Shown here: in pieces, positions 32,823 through 41,419 of the stretch
Layout: the number at the start of each line of letters is the position of its first letter
How positions within the stretch are numbered: position 1 is the first letter of the stretch
The notes under the pieces: model-generated
What the model was told of the DNA's origin: nothing
Database searches by the model: none
The model's input: only the letters and a program-made list of their open reading frames with translations
Position numbers and translations under genes: made by a program
Assembly: GCA_966211965.1 (NCBI GenBank)
Contig: CBIHON010000034.1
Location: 1-53,172, forward strand
Reading direction: 5' to 3'
Length of the DNA: 53,172 nucleotides
Source of the DNA: CBIHON01 sp966211965
GTDB lineage: Bacteria > Pseudomonadota > Gammaproteobacteria > Burkholderiales > Burkholderiaceae_D

Positions 32823-35710
32823 TAAGCAACGCGCCTTTGTTCGCCCGTACCGAACAAATTGCTGACGCAACGTCCGCACAACCCCGGATGCTCGGCATGC
32901 ATGCCGACATCGGCGCGATAGTGCCAGCAACGCTCGCATTTCGGATGCGCCGACGGCGTGACGATGATCGCTTCCTCTGCCGCGCTCGCCACCTGCGTCA
33001 CCTTGGCTTGCGAGGTGATCAGCACGAAACGCAAGTCGTCGCCGAGGCTGTTCAGCAAGGCAAACTTGTCTCCGCTGGCCTTGATCTCAACTTCGGCTTG
33101 AAGTGATGAGCCGATGCCGCCGGCCACGCGCACCTCTTCCAGTTGGCGGGTGACGTCGGCACGCACTTCGCGCAAGGCGCTGAATTTCTGCAGCAGGGCT
33201 GCGCCATCGGCGATTTCCGGCAACTGGTAATAGGTTTGCGTGAAAATCGTTTCGCTGCTCGACGCGTACTCTTCCTTGCCGGCGAAGACGGCCCAGGCTT
33301 CTTCCATCGTAAACGACAGGATCGGCGCCATCACGCGCAGCAAGGCCTGCGTGATGTGCCAGAGCGCGGTTTGCGCGGAGCGGCGCTGCGGCGACGTCAC
33401 GCCGCAGGTGTACAAACGATCCTTCAGGATGTCGAGATAGAAGCCGCCCAGATCTTCGGAACAATACATCTGCAGCTTCGCCACCACCGGATGGTATTCG
33501 AAGATGGTGTAGTGCTGCAGAATCTCGGCCTGCAATTCGGCCATGCGGGCGATCGCATAGCGGTCGATGTCGAGCAGCTCGGGCAGCGGCACCGCATCCT
33601 TGGCGATGTCGAAGTCAGAGGTGTTGGCCAACAGGAAGCGCAGCGTATTGCGGATACGGCGATAGGATTCCGTCACGCGCTTCAGGATTTCATCGGAGAT
33701 CGACAGCTCGCCGGAATAGTCGGTCGATGCCACCCACAGACGCAGGATGTCGGCGCCCAGGGTGTCAGATATTTTTTGCGGTGCGACCACGTTGCCGAGC
33801 GACTTGGACATCTTCTTGCCCTCGCCGTCAACCACGAAGCCGTGCGTCAGCAAGGCCTTGTAGGGCGCGCAGCCGTTCAACATCGACGAGGTCAGCAGCG
33901 ACGAATGGAACCAGCCGCGATGCTGGTCCGAGCCTTCCAGATACAGGTCGGCGGGGAAGTGCGATTGCGCAGCGTGCGAACCGCGCAGCACGGTTTGATG
34001 CGTGGTGCCGGAATCGAACCAGACGTCCAGCGTATCCTTGTTTTTCACGTACATTTCGGCGTCGTCGCCGAGCAGCTCTTTCGGATCGAGCGCCTGCCAG
34101 GCTTCGATGCCGTTTTGTTCGATGCGCTTGGCGACGGCTTCCAGCAATTCCGGCGTGCGCGGGTGCAGGTCGCCGCTTTCCTTGTGGATGAAGAATGCCA
34201 TCGGCACGCCCCATTGACGCTGGCGCGACAGGGTCCAGTCGGGCCGGTTGGCGATCATGCCGTGCAGGCGGGCCTTGCCCCAGGCCGGAAAGAATGCGGT
34301 TTCGTCGATGCTTCTCAAGGCGGTTTCGCGCAGCGTCGGGCCGCCGTCTTTCGGCGTCACATCCATGCCGGCAAACCATTGCGAGGTGGCGCGATAGATG
34401 ATCGGCGTCTTGTGGCGCCAGCAATGCATGTAGCTGTGATCGAACATCACCAGCTTGAACAGCGAGCCGACTTCTTCCAGCTTGGCGCAGATCGGTTTGG
34501 ATGCTTCCCAGATCGTCATGCCGCCGAAGAAGGGCAGCCAGGACGCGTACTTGCCGTCGCCCATCACCGGCTTCAGGATATCGTCGTCCTTCATGCCGTG
34601 CGCCTTGCAGGAAATGAAGTCGTCCAGTCCATAGGCGGGCGAGGAGTGCACGATGCCGGTGCCGGTGTCGAGCGTGACATAGTCGCCCAAATAGACCGGC
34701 GAATAGCGGTTGTACCCCGGATCGGCATCGGCGAACGGGTGCTTGAACTTCAGCAGCGACAGCGCTTCGCCCTTGCAGGTCGCGATCACCTTGCCTTCGA
34801 GGCCATAGCGCTGCAGGCAGGCCTCGGCCAGATCCCTTGCCAGCAGCAGGAGCAGCGGCTCGCCGTTGCGCGTGGTCTGCACCAAGGCGTAGTCGAATTC
34901 CGGATGCACGTTCAGCGCCTGGTTGGCCGGGATGGTCCAAGGTGTAGTGGTCCAGATGACGATGTAGCCCTTGTCGGTCGGCAGTTTGTCCAGGCCGAAG
35001 GCGGCGGCGATCTTGTCCGGTTCCGCAAACGGAAATCCGACATCGATTGCCGGGTCGCGCTTGTCCTGGTATTCGACTTCCGCTTCGGCCAGCGCCGAAC
35101 CGCAATCGAAGCACCAGTTGACCGGTTTCAGGCCGCGATACACGTAGCCCTTTTCCAGCAGCTTGCCGAGCGCGCGGATCTCGTCGGCTTCATTGCTGAA
35201 GTTCATTGTCTTGTACGGATTGTCCCACTCGCCCAGCACGCCAAGACGGATAAAGTCCTTTTTCTGGCGCTCGATCTGCTCGGTCGCATAGGCGCGCGAC
35301 TTGGCCAGCACCTCGGCCGTCGGCAGGCTCTTGCCGTATTGCTTTTCGATCTGGATTTCGATCGGCATGCCATGGCAATCCCAGCCCGGCACGTACTGCG
35401 CGTCGAAGCCTTGCATCTGGTGCGTCTTGACGACGATGTCTTTCAGGATCTTGTTGACCGCATGACCGATGTGGATGTCGCCGTTGGCATAGGGCGGGCC
35501 GTCGTGCAGGATGAATTTGCGGCGGTTTTTCGAGGCATCGCGGATCTTTTGATAGATCTTTTTCTCCTGCCATTGCTTGACCCATTGCGGCTCGCGTTTG
35601 GCGAGGTCGCCGCGCATCGGGAATGGCGTTTCGGTCATGTTGACCGGATATTTGTTTTGCGGCTTGGCGGCCGGTTTGTTGTCGGGTTTGCTTGGTTTGT
35701 TGTCGGACAT
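32822..35710 (-). CDS. ileS: Isoleucyl-tRNA synthetase
   Basis: This 962-residue class I synthetase charges tRNA-Ile. It has the HIGH motif (D-I-H-I-G-H-A-V-N), the editing domain, the KMSKS motif (G-K-K-M-S-K-S-L-G-N) and the C-terminal zinc finger (C-x-x-C, then C-x-x-C: C-E-R-C-W-H and C-G-R-C). A short Lys/Pro/Asn-rich N-terminal extension precedes the catalytic core. An 865-codon antisense reading frame is a shadow. It lies between ribF and lspA, the usual order. Confidence 0.97.
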   Translation of the reverse strand: MSDNKPSKPDNKPAAKPQNKYPVNMTETPFPMRGDLAKREPQWVKQWQEKKIYQKIRDASKNRRKFILHDGPPYANGDIHIGHAVNKILKDIVVKTHQMQGFDAQYVPGWDCHGMPIEIQIEKQYGKSLPTAEVLAKSRAYATEQIERQKKDFIRLGVLGEWDNPYKTMNFSNEADEIRALGKLLEKGYVYRGLKPVNWCFDCGSALAEAEVEYQDKRDPAIDVGFPFAEPDKIAAAFGLDKLPTDKGYIVIWTTTPWTIPANQALNVHPEFDYALVQTTRNGEPLLLLLARDLAEACLQRYGLEGKVIATCKGEALSLLKFKHPFADADPGYNRYSPVYLGDYVTLDTGTGIVHSSPAYGLDDFISCKAHGMKDDDILKPVMGDGKYASWLPFFGGMTIWEASKPICAKLEEVGSLFKLVMFDHSYMHCWRHKTPIIYRATSQWFAGMDVTPKDGGPTLRETALRSIDETAFFPAWGKARLHGMIANRPDWTLSRQRQWGVPMAFFIHKESGDLHPRTPELLEAVAKRIEQNGIEAWQALDPKELLGDDAEMYVKNKDTLDVWFDSGTTHQTVLRGSHAAQSHFPADLYLEGSDQHRGWFHSSLLTSSMLNGCAPYKALLTHGFVVDGEGKKMSKSLGNVVAPQKISDTLGADILRLWVASTDYSGELSISDEILKRVTESYRRIRNTLRFLLANTSDFDIAKDAVPLPELLDIDRYAIARMAELQAEILQHYTIFEYHPVVAKLQMYCSEDLGGFYLDILKDRLYTCGVTSPQRRSAQTALWHITQALLRVMAPILSFTMEEAWAVFAGKEEYASSSETIFTQTYYQLPEIADGAALLQKFSALREVRADVTRQLEEVRVAGGIGSSLQAEVEIKASGDKFALLNSLGDDLRFVLITSQAKVTQVASAAEEAIIVTPSAHPKCERCWHYRADVGMHAEHPGLCGRCVSNLFGTGEQRRVA

Positions 35711-35777
35711 GATTTTCTTCAGTGGAATTCAGTACGGTGAATCAGATGGGGGCTTGCCGGACGGCCGGATTCGATCG

Positions 35778-36755
35778 TCAAATTCGGTCGGTCGCCGCGA
35801 CCGGGGCGGCGCCTCGCTGCTGGAAATAGGCGCGGGCGTCGAGCACATCGCGATCGATCGCTTCGACCAGTTGTGGCAGGTCGGTGAACTTTTCTTCGTC
35901 GCGCAATTTTTTCAAAAATTCCACCCGTATCAGTTTGCCGTAGCACTCTTGCGCATAATCGAAAACATAGGTTTCCAGCAGCACGCGGCCGCTATCGTCC
36001 ACTGTCGGCCGCACGCCCAGGCTGGCCACGCCCGGCAGGGGATGCGCGGCCAAGCCATGCACCTGTACCACGAAGATCCCTGAGAGCGCAGGACGCTTGT
36101 GGGCGACGCGCAGGTTCATGGTCGGGAAACCGATGGTTCGTCCCAGCTTCTTGCCGTGAACGACATGGCCTGAGATGGTGTAGGGATGGCCCAGCAATTG
36201 TTTGGCATGGGCGAAGTCGCCGGCGGCGAGGGCGGCGCGTACGGCGGAAGAGGAAATGCGGTGGCCGCCGTTCAATACCGTCGGCAGAGTTTCGACCCGG
36301 AAGCCGAAATGTTTGCCGGCTTCGACCAGCATCGCGACGTTGCCGGCGCGCTTGGCGCCGAAACAGAAATCTTCGCCGACCATCAGCCATTTCACATGCA
36401 GGCCTTCGACCAGGACTTTTTCAATGAATTCTTGCGGCGGCAACGCTGCCAGATGCGCATTGAAATGCTCGACCACGACCCGGTCGATGCCCGCATTGGC
36501 CAGCGATTGCAGTTTGTCGCGCAGATTGGCGATGCGGGTCGGGGCTCTGGAAAGGTCGCCGGCCAGGCGCGCGAAGAATTCCCTCGGATGCGGCTCGAAG
36601 GTCATCACCGCTGTCTCCAGCCCCAAGCCGGCCGCAGCTTCGCGCATGCGCGCGAGCAAGGCTTGATGCCCGCGATGCACGCCGTCGAAGTTGCCGATCG
36701 CAAGCGCACAGGGCGCGCGCGCTTCGGCATTGGGAAGTCCGCGAAATACCTTCAT
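35778..36755 (-). CDS. ribF: Bifunctional riboflavin kinase/FAD synthetase
   Basis: This 325-residue enzyme converts riboflavin to FMN and FAD. The N-terminal nucleotidyltransferase shows G-N-F-D-G-V-H-R-G-H and the C-terminal kinase shows G-F-P-T-M-N-L and the final strand region. The ATG at 36755 gives M-K-V-F-R-G-L, the usual opening; a TTG nine codons upstream (36782) is open but less likely. Confidence 0.95.
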   Translation of the reverse strand: MKVFRGLPNAEARAPCALAIGNFDGVHRGHQALLARMREAAAGLGLETAVMTFEPHPREFFARLAGDLSRAPTRIANLRDKLQSLANAGIDRVVVEHFNAHLAALPPQEFIEKVLVEGLHVKWLMVGEDFCFGAKRAGNVAMLVEAGKHFGFRVETLPTVLNGGHRISSSAVRAALAAGDFAHAKQLLGHPYTISGHVVHGKKLGRTIGFPTMNLRVAHKRPALSGIFVVQVHGLAAHPLPGVASLGVRPTVDDSGRVLLETYVFDYAQECYGKLIRVEFLKKLRDEEKFTDLPQLVEAIDRDVLDARAYFQQRGAAPVAATDRI

Positions 36756-36919
36756 GAAGTCGAGTGGCTGAACTTGTTGCAAAACCTTGGATTATAAATG
36801 TTTTCGGGCCGTTTCCCGTCTTGCAACAATGAATAGGCTTGCCTTGAGGCATATGGCGGCTTCCGCGAGAGGGGACTCTACGGCAGATTTCCCGATCTTG
36901 CGGTTGCCGTGCCGCCGTT

Positions 36920-37759
36920 TCAGCTCGCGTCCAGGAAATCCTGCCGATAATAACGAGCAAGCAGCCCGTACACATCCGGGTAATCTTCCTTCAGCCTTTC
37001 CGGCGTGACGAAAAACGCCTCGGATGCCACCGCAAAGAATTCCGCCGGATTTTCCGCGGCATACGGGTCCAGCGCCAGATCTGCGAACAAGCCCTCGTAA
37101 AGGGAAGCATGGTCCGGATCTTCCGGATCGAAGTTGTCGGGAAGTTGCTCTTCCAGCAGTTCGACGCGGCCGATGAAATCTTCAAACGCGGCGGCAAACA
37201 CGCGTTGCCAGACACGCACCTTGAGTCCCTCGTGGCGGTTCGCCAGAAACGGCGGGCAACCGTTGGCTTCGCCGCGCCCCATGTCGATCTTGTGCGCGAA
37301 CTCGTGGATGACGACGTTGTAGCCCTCCGCCAAGGCATCGCCGTTTTCGATGTCTTCCCAGGACAGCACCACTGCACCGCCGTCGTTTATCGCTTCGCCG
37401 GAAACCGGTTCCTGCCATTCATGCACCACGCCGGCTTCATCCATTTCGCTTTGCGGCACAATGAATTCGGAAGGGTAGACGATGATGCCGGCGATATCGT
37501 CGTACAGGTCGAGCGTCAGATTCAGCGTCAGCAAGGCGGCCTGCGCGGCGATCAGGACAGCGATTTCATCGCTCAGTTCCAGGCCGCCGGCACCGCTCAT
37601 CGGCTTGGTGGCGAGCAGGGTTTCGGCCTGGTCCTTGAGGCGGATCAAATCCTCTGACGGCAACCGGTGCAAAAAGGGCAGGCGCGCAACGCATGATTGC
37701 CATTGCGTGTCGGGAATCTGCAGCTTGTTGCGGCTAAACAGTTGCTTGAGCCATTCCAT
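36920..37759 (-). CDS. mtfA: M90 family zinc peptidase MtfA
   Basis: This 279-residue protein matches MtfA: an intact zinc motif H-E-F-A-H (152-156) within V-V-I-H-E-F-A-H-K-I-D, and a downstream A-E-F-F-A-V-A-S-E-A-F-F containing the third ligand. In enterobacteria MtfA binds the glucose PTS repressor Mlc; that link may not hold in this group. The ATG at 37759 gives M-E-W-L-K-Q-L, matching the family. Confidence 0.92.
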   Translation of the reverse strand: MEWLKQLFSRNKLQIPDTQWQSCVARLPFLHRLPSEDLIRLKDQAETLLATKPMSGAGGLELSDEIAVLIAAQAALLTLNLTLDLYDDIAGIIVYPSEFIVPQSEMDEAGVVHEWQEPVSGEAINDGGAVVLSWEDIENGDALAEGYNVVIHEFAHKIDMGRGEANGCPPFLANRHEGLKVRVWQRVFAAAFEDFIGRVELLEEQLPDNFDPEDPDHASLYEGLFADLALDPYAAENPAEFFAVASEAFFVTPERLKEDYPDVYGLLARYYRQDFLDAS

Positions 37760-38061
37760 GGGGTTTGTCCGATGTCCTCGTATCTTCTCAAAATAACATG
37801 GTTTGGCTTGTTGGTTTAAGTGAATCGTACGCCATGGCCAGGATTTTTTCGTCTCGGAGAAGATTCGGCATGCTTTTTCAGAGTATCGGAATGCAATCCT
37901 AAAGATGCGTTCCTCGCGACTTTTTGTCAACGAGATTGCGCATAAGGCGCAAATGGCTAGACTTCGGCCCAGCCCTGATGTTCAGGGAATCTTGATGGCC
38001 GAGGAGAAAACATGGTGTGGAAAATGTCGGGAAATTCAATCGCCGGCGGGAGCGAAACGTG
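37760..38061. other. Divergent intergenic region mtfA / amidohydrolase
   Basis: About 300 bases with no gene. A small stem CCCTGA-TGT-TCAGGG lies at 37970-37984. Promoters for both flanking genes are presumably here, but I cannot name convincing -35/-10 pairs. Confidence 0.5.
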
Positions 38062-39315
38062 ATGCGGCGCCGGAATTTTATTCGCGGAGCTTGTCTGTTC
38101 GGCGCCGGTTTGCTGGCCGGCCCTGCGTCGGCGCAATCGATGCTGCGGGCTCTTGGCGAGCAGGGGCTGGAAAACCCCTGCCTGTCCGGCATGCCCGGGC
38201 AGCTTGCCGGACACGAACTGCTGAAGAATGCCTTCGAGGGAATTTCTGCGGAAGATATCTGGGACAGCCATGCTCATCTGGCTGCCGTGGGCGATGGACA
38301 TAGCGGCGGTTATATCAATCCGCAAATGAACTCGCCGCTGAATTTCCAGCAATTCGTCCAGAAGCGGTTTTACCTGAATGCCGCTTGCGTCGACAATGCC
38401 AAGGGCAATATCGATGCGGCATATGTTGCACGCCTGAGCGAATTGCTGGCAGGCTTTCCCGTCGGCGTCAAAGCCATGCTTTTTGCCTTTGATTATTACC
38501 ACGATGTGCAGGGCCGAAGCGATCCCGGGCAGTCGACGTTTTATGTGCCGAACGCCTACGCGGCGGAATTGGCGCATAGGTATCCGCAAAGATTCGAATG
38601 GGTCGCCTCGATTCATCCATACCGGCCGGATGCGGTCGATCTTTTGCGTGCCGCGGCGGCCAATGGCGCGCGCGCCGTCAAATGGCTGCCGCCGGCAATG
38701 GGTATCGATCCGGCCTCAGCGCAATGTGAAAAATTTTATGCGGCGCTGGCGCAATTGCATTTGCCTTTGATCAGCCATGCCGGCGAGGAAAAGGCGGTCA
38801 AGGGGGCGGATCGGCAGGATTACGGCAATCCCCTGCGTTTGCGGCGTGCGCTAGACGCGGGCGTCAGGGTGGTGATGGCGCATTGCGGTTCTCTTGGCGC
38901 AAGTACCGACCTGGACCGGGGAAGCCATGGCGCGCAGGTTCCCAATTTTAATTTGTTTCAGCGCCTGATGGATGAACCGCGCTATGCCGGCCGGCTGTTT
39001 GCCGATATTTCCGCCGTCACGCAGATGAACCGGGCCTACATTCTGCGCAGTTTGTTGCAGCGGCCGGACTGGCATGGCCGCTTGCTGAACGGCTCCGACT
39101 ACCCACTGCCCGGCGTCATGCCGCTTTTTTCTACCGGATATCTGGTAGAACTGGGATTGCTGCCAACGGACAGCGCCGCCGTGCTGGATAGCATTCGACG
39201 CTACAATCCTCTGCTGTTTGATTTCGTGTTGAAGAGAACGCTGCGTTGGCAAGGGCGGGGATTCAGCCCATCGGTATTCGAGACCCGGCCATTTTTCTCG
39301 ACAGGCCTGGCTTGA
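38062..39315 (+). CDS. Exported amidohydrolase family protein
   Basis: This 417-residue protein has a twin-arginine-like leader (M-R-R-R-N-F-I-R-G-A-C-L-F-G-A-G) and an amidohydrolase TIM-barrel pattern: D-S-H-A-H (His70, His72), then L-I-S-H-A-G, V-V-M-A-H-C-G and the terminal Asp in L-L-N-G-S-D-Y-P-L. The metal-ligand set is present, so it is probably an active metal-dependent hydrolase or decarboxylase of unknown substrate. GGGAG nine bases before the ATG supports this start; a GTG immediately upstream is also open. Confidence 0.88.
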   Translation: MRRRNFIRGACLFGAGLLAGPASAQSMLRALGEQGLENPCLSGMPGQLAGHELLKNAFEGISAEDIWDSHAHLAAVGDGHSGGYINPQMNSPLNFQQFVQKRFYLNAACVDNAKGNIDAAYVARLSELLAGFPVGVKAMLFAFDYYHDVQGRSDPGQSTFYVPNAYAAELAHRYPQRFEWVASIHPYRPDAVDLLRAAAANGARAVKWLPPAMGIDPASAQCEKFYAALAQLHLPLISHAGEEKAVKGADRQDYGNPLRLRRALDAGVRVVMAHCGSLGASTDLDRGSHGAQVPNFNLFQRLMDEPRYAGRLFADISAVTQMNRAYILRSLLQRPDWHGRLLNGSDYPLPGVMPLFSTGYLVELGLLPTDSAAVLDSIRRYNPLLFDFVLKRTLRWQGRGFSPSVFETRPFFSTGLA

Positions 39316-39351
39316 CCTTAAATCCAAAAAGTTTTGGCAAGCCAATTGACT

Positions 39352-39909
39352 TCAAGCCGCGCGCGACTGCTTTTCCCAATCCCATTGCAGGCAACCGTAG
39401 ATTTCCAGGTCTATGGAGCGGTCGCAAAGACGTACCGCGTCGCGCAGCGTTCCCTCATGTATGAATCCGAGGCGTCTGGGTATGGCGCGGCTGCGTGCAT
39501 TGTCGGTGGCGCTGCGAATGACGATCTTGTTGAGTTTGAGTTTGGCGAACGCATGCTCGGTCACCGCCTTGCAGGCCAATGTCATGGTGCCGTGTCCTTG
39601 TTGTTCCTCGCTCAGCCAGTAGCCAAGGGTGGAGGTGCGGCTTTGCCAGTCTATACTGTGATGGCCGATCACCCCTGCCAGTTCACCATCGATCCAGACG
39701 CCCGCGGTAAAACCCTGGCCGTCCGCAAACTGGCGCAGGGTAGCCGAAATAAAATCGCGCGTGTTTTTTGGGCTGACTGCGTCGTCCACCCAAGGCAGCC
39801 AGCGCCGTAGGAAATTGCGGTTGCGATCGGACAATGCAAACAGTGCATCGGCGTGATGGATTTCCAGCAGGCGAAGCTCCCGCCTTGGATCAATTTTGTA
39901 GGAAAACAC
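39352..39909 (-). CDS. GNAT acetyltransferase, RimJ/RimL type
   Basis: This 185-residue protein follows the ribosomal-protein Ser/Ala N-acetyltransferase pattern: L-G-Y-W-L-S-E-E-Q-Q-G-H-G-T-M-T, then N-K-I-V-I-R-S-A-T-D-N-A-R-S-R-A-I-P-R-R-L-G-F. The start is a GTG (39909) with AAAGGAG just upstream; no ATG fits. The substrate is unknown. It converges on the amidohydrolase gene with a 36-base gap. Confidence 0.9.
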   Translation of the reverse strand: MFSYKIDPRRELRLLEIHHADALFALSDRNRNFLRRWLPWVDDAVSPKNTRDFISATLRQFADGQGFTAGVWIDGELAGVIGHHSIDWQSRTSTLGYWLSEEQQGHGTMTLACKAVTEHAFAKLKLNKIVIRSATDNARSRAIPRRLGFIHEGTLRDAVRLCDRSIDLEIYGCLQWDWEKQSRAA

Positions 39910-40059
39910 CGAGACTCCTTTTCTTTCCGATTCGGGAATAAAAATTCGACATGGCCCTGACTTCCATAGGCATCAACTTGGGCAAGAAGTTCGCTTCTCT
40001 GGAGGAAAGATTGATCGAGAGTCATTGACACCCGAGGTTACTTCAGTTACTTCAATGTA

Positions 40060-40785
40060 TTACATTCCTCCCCATGCAGTATTCAAGGTCGTCAGCGCAG
40101 CCAGCCCCGCAGTTTCGGTGCGTAGAACCCGTGGCCCCATCGACAGCGTCAATGCGCCATGTGTCCGCGCCATGCTCTCTTCCTGCTCGGTAAAGCCGCC
40201 TTCCGGCCCGATCATCAAGGCGACCGCTTGTGGCGGATGATGGCGCGCCCAATCCGATAGCGATTGGCTCGCATGCGGACTGAGCAGGATGCGGCGATGC
40301 ATATCCTGTTGCGCAATCCAGCCCTGGAAATCGGTCAGCTCGCCCAAGTGCGCCAAGCGATTACGCCCGCTCTGCTCGGACGCCGCAATGACGATGCCAT
40401 GCCAATGCGCCAGTCGTTTCTGCGCGCGTTCGGCTGACAGCTTGACTACACAGCGTTGCGCGGCCAGAGGTTGGATTCCGGCCGCGCCCAATTCAACCGC
40501 TTTTTCAACGATCCAGTCCATCTTGGAGGCTTCGGGCAAGGCCTGCGCGAGCGTCAGCGCGTACGGCAGTTCCACTTCGCGTGGGGAAAAAGTCTTGATC
40601 TCGACACCGACACGTTTCTTTTCAATGCTGCAGAGCGTGGCGGTGTATTCGCCGCCTTCGCCGTTGAACAGCGTAATGTGTTCGCCGCATGCCAGGCGCA
40701 GTACTTGCACATGATGGGCGACATGATCGGGTAGCGTGAGCGTGGCACCGATTGCCAGCAATTGTGGGCAGAAGAAGCGGGGCAT
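40060..40785 (-). CDS. rsmE: 16S rRNA m3U1498 methyltransferase
   Basis: This 241-residue SPOUT methyltransferase modifies U1498 of 16S rRNA. It has the N-terminal PUA-like region (H-H-V-Q-V-L-R) and the knot motifs K-x-D-W-I-V-E-K-A-V-E-L-G, I-G-P-E-G-G-F-T-E-Q-E and L-G/M-G-P-R-V-L-R-T-E-T-A. Length is normal. It is 50 bases downstream of speD on the same strand. Confidence 0.95.
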   Translation of the reverse strand: MPRFFCPQLLAIGATLTLPDHVAHHVQVLRLACGEHITLFNGEGGEYTATLCSIEKKRVGVEIKTFSPREVELPYALTLAQALPEASKMDWIVEKAVELGAAGIQPLAAQRCVVKLSAERAQKRLAHWHGIVIAASEQSGRNRLAHLGELTDFQGWIAQQDMHRRILLSPHASQSLSDWARHHPPQAVALMIGPEGGFTEQEESMARTHGALTLSMGPRVLRTETAGLAALTTLNTAWGGM

Positions 40786-40835
40786 GTTGAAAAATATATG
40801 GGAGGGTCAGATTTTTTTGCGGCGTCTTCGCAAAA

Positions 40836-41237
40836 TTATTCTGCCCCTTCTGATTCAGTTTCGGTATTCGGATTCCAGTGCGCAGCATGGCCGCGCGTAA
40901 TGGTTTGCAGCGCGCAGGAAGTTGGCTGCAGAGCCAGGCGTATCAGGTCCAGCGCACGCTCCGGCTGTCCCTTGCCGCACATGAAAATATCCGCCGCGGC
41001 AAATCCGAATTCCGGCCAGGTGTGGATCGAGATATGGGATTCCGCCAGCAGCACGACGCCGGTCACGCCTTGGCCGGCACCAAAGGCATGAAAATGACTG
41101 TGCAGGATTTGCGCACCGGCAGCGAGCGCGCCTTGCCGCAACAGATCTTCGATCATCCCCGTCTCGGTCAATTTGACTGCGTCGACGCCGTAGAGGTCTG
41201 CCAGCAAATGGGTGCCGGCGGCTTGATAGGAACTCAC
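40836..41237 (-). CDS. speD: S-adenosylmethionine decarboxylase proenzyme
   Basis: This 133-residue prokaryotic-type SpeD supplies decarboxylated AdoMet, the aminopropyl donor for polyamine synthesis. The self-cleavage site is L-A-E-S-H-I-S-I-H-T-W-P-E, with Glu66-Ser67, where Ser67 becomes the pyruvoyl group, and His72. Cys87 follows in I-F-M-C-G-K-G. The start is a GTG (41237) overlapping the stop of the upstream 61-aa gene as GTGA, so it is translationally coupled. Confidence 0.94.
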   Translation of the reverse strand: MSSYQAAGTHLLADLYGVDAVKLTETGMIEDLLRQGALAAGAQILHSHFHAFGAGQGVTGVVLLAESHISIHTWPEFGFAAADIFMCGKGQPERALDLIRLALQPTSCALQTITRGHAAHWNPNTETESEGAE

Positions 41238-41419
41238 TTGTGGCCGCTGGAGCCGCTGCCCCAGCTTCCGCCGCTGCCGCCGGTGTTGGAACTCCAACTG
41301 CTGCGGCCCGAATTGCTGCCTTGCTCACTGGCGCCGGCGGTTGAGAGAAACTTGGACCAACTGACGCCGGTGGAGAGGGCGGTTACCAGGACGGCATATA
41401 TCATGAATTTCACATTCAT
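41234..41419 (-). CDS. 61-aa Gly/Ser-rich membrane peptide
   Basis: This short protein has one N-terminal hydrophobic segment (about residues 4-22) and a C-terminal tail dominated by Gly, Ser and Trp. It overlaps the DUF4178 gene by ATGA and speD by GTGA, so all three are coupled. I recognise no family. Overlap at both ends and lack of a coding alternative support it as real. It could be a membrane anchor or regulatory peptide of the cluster. Confidence 0.75.
   Translation of the reverse strand: MNVKFMIYAVLVTALSTGVSWSKFLSTAGASEQGSNSGRSSWSSNTGGSGGSWGSGSSGHK

Noticed and set aside
33143..35740. 865-codon open frame antisense to ileS
   Set aside because: It lies wholly opposite a clear ileS, has repetitive basic/hydrophobic composition and no ribosome site; it is a high-GC shadow.
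40786..40835. Intrinsic terminator between speD and rsmE
   Set aside because: A TTTTGCG/CGCAAAA stem exists, but it is weak and lacks a following T-run on the minus strand.
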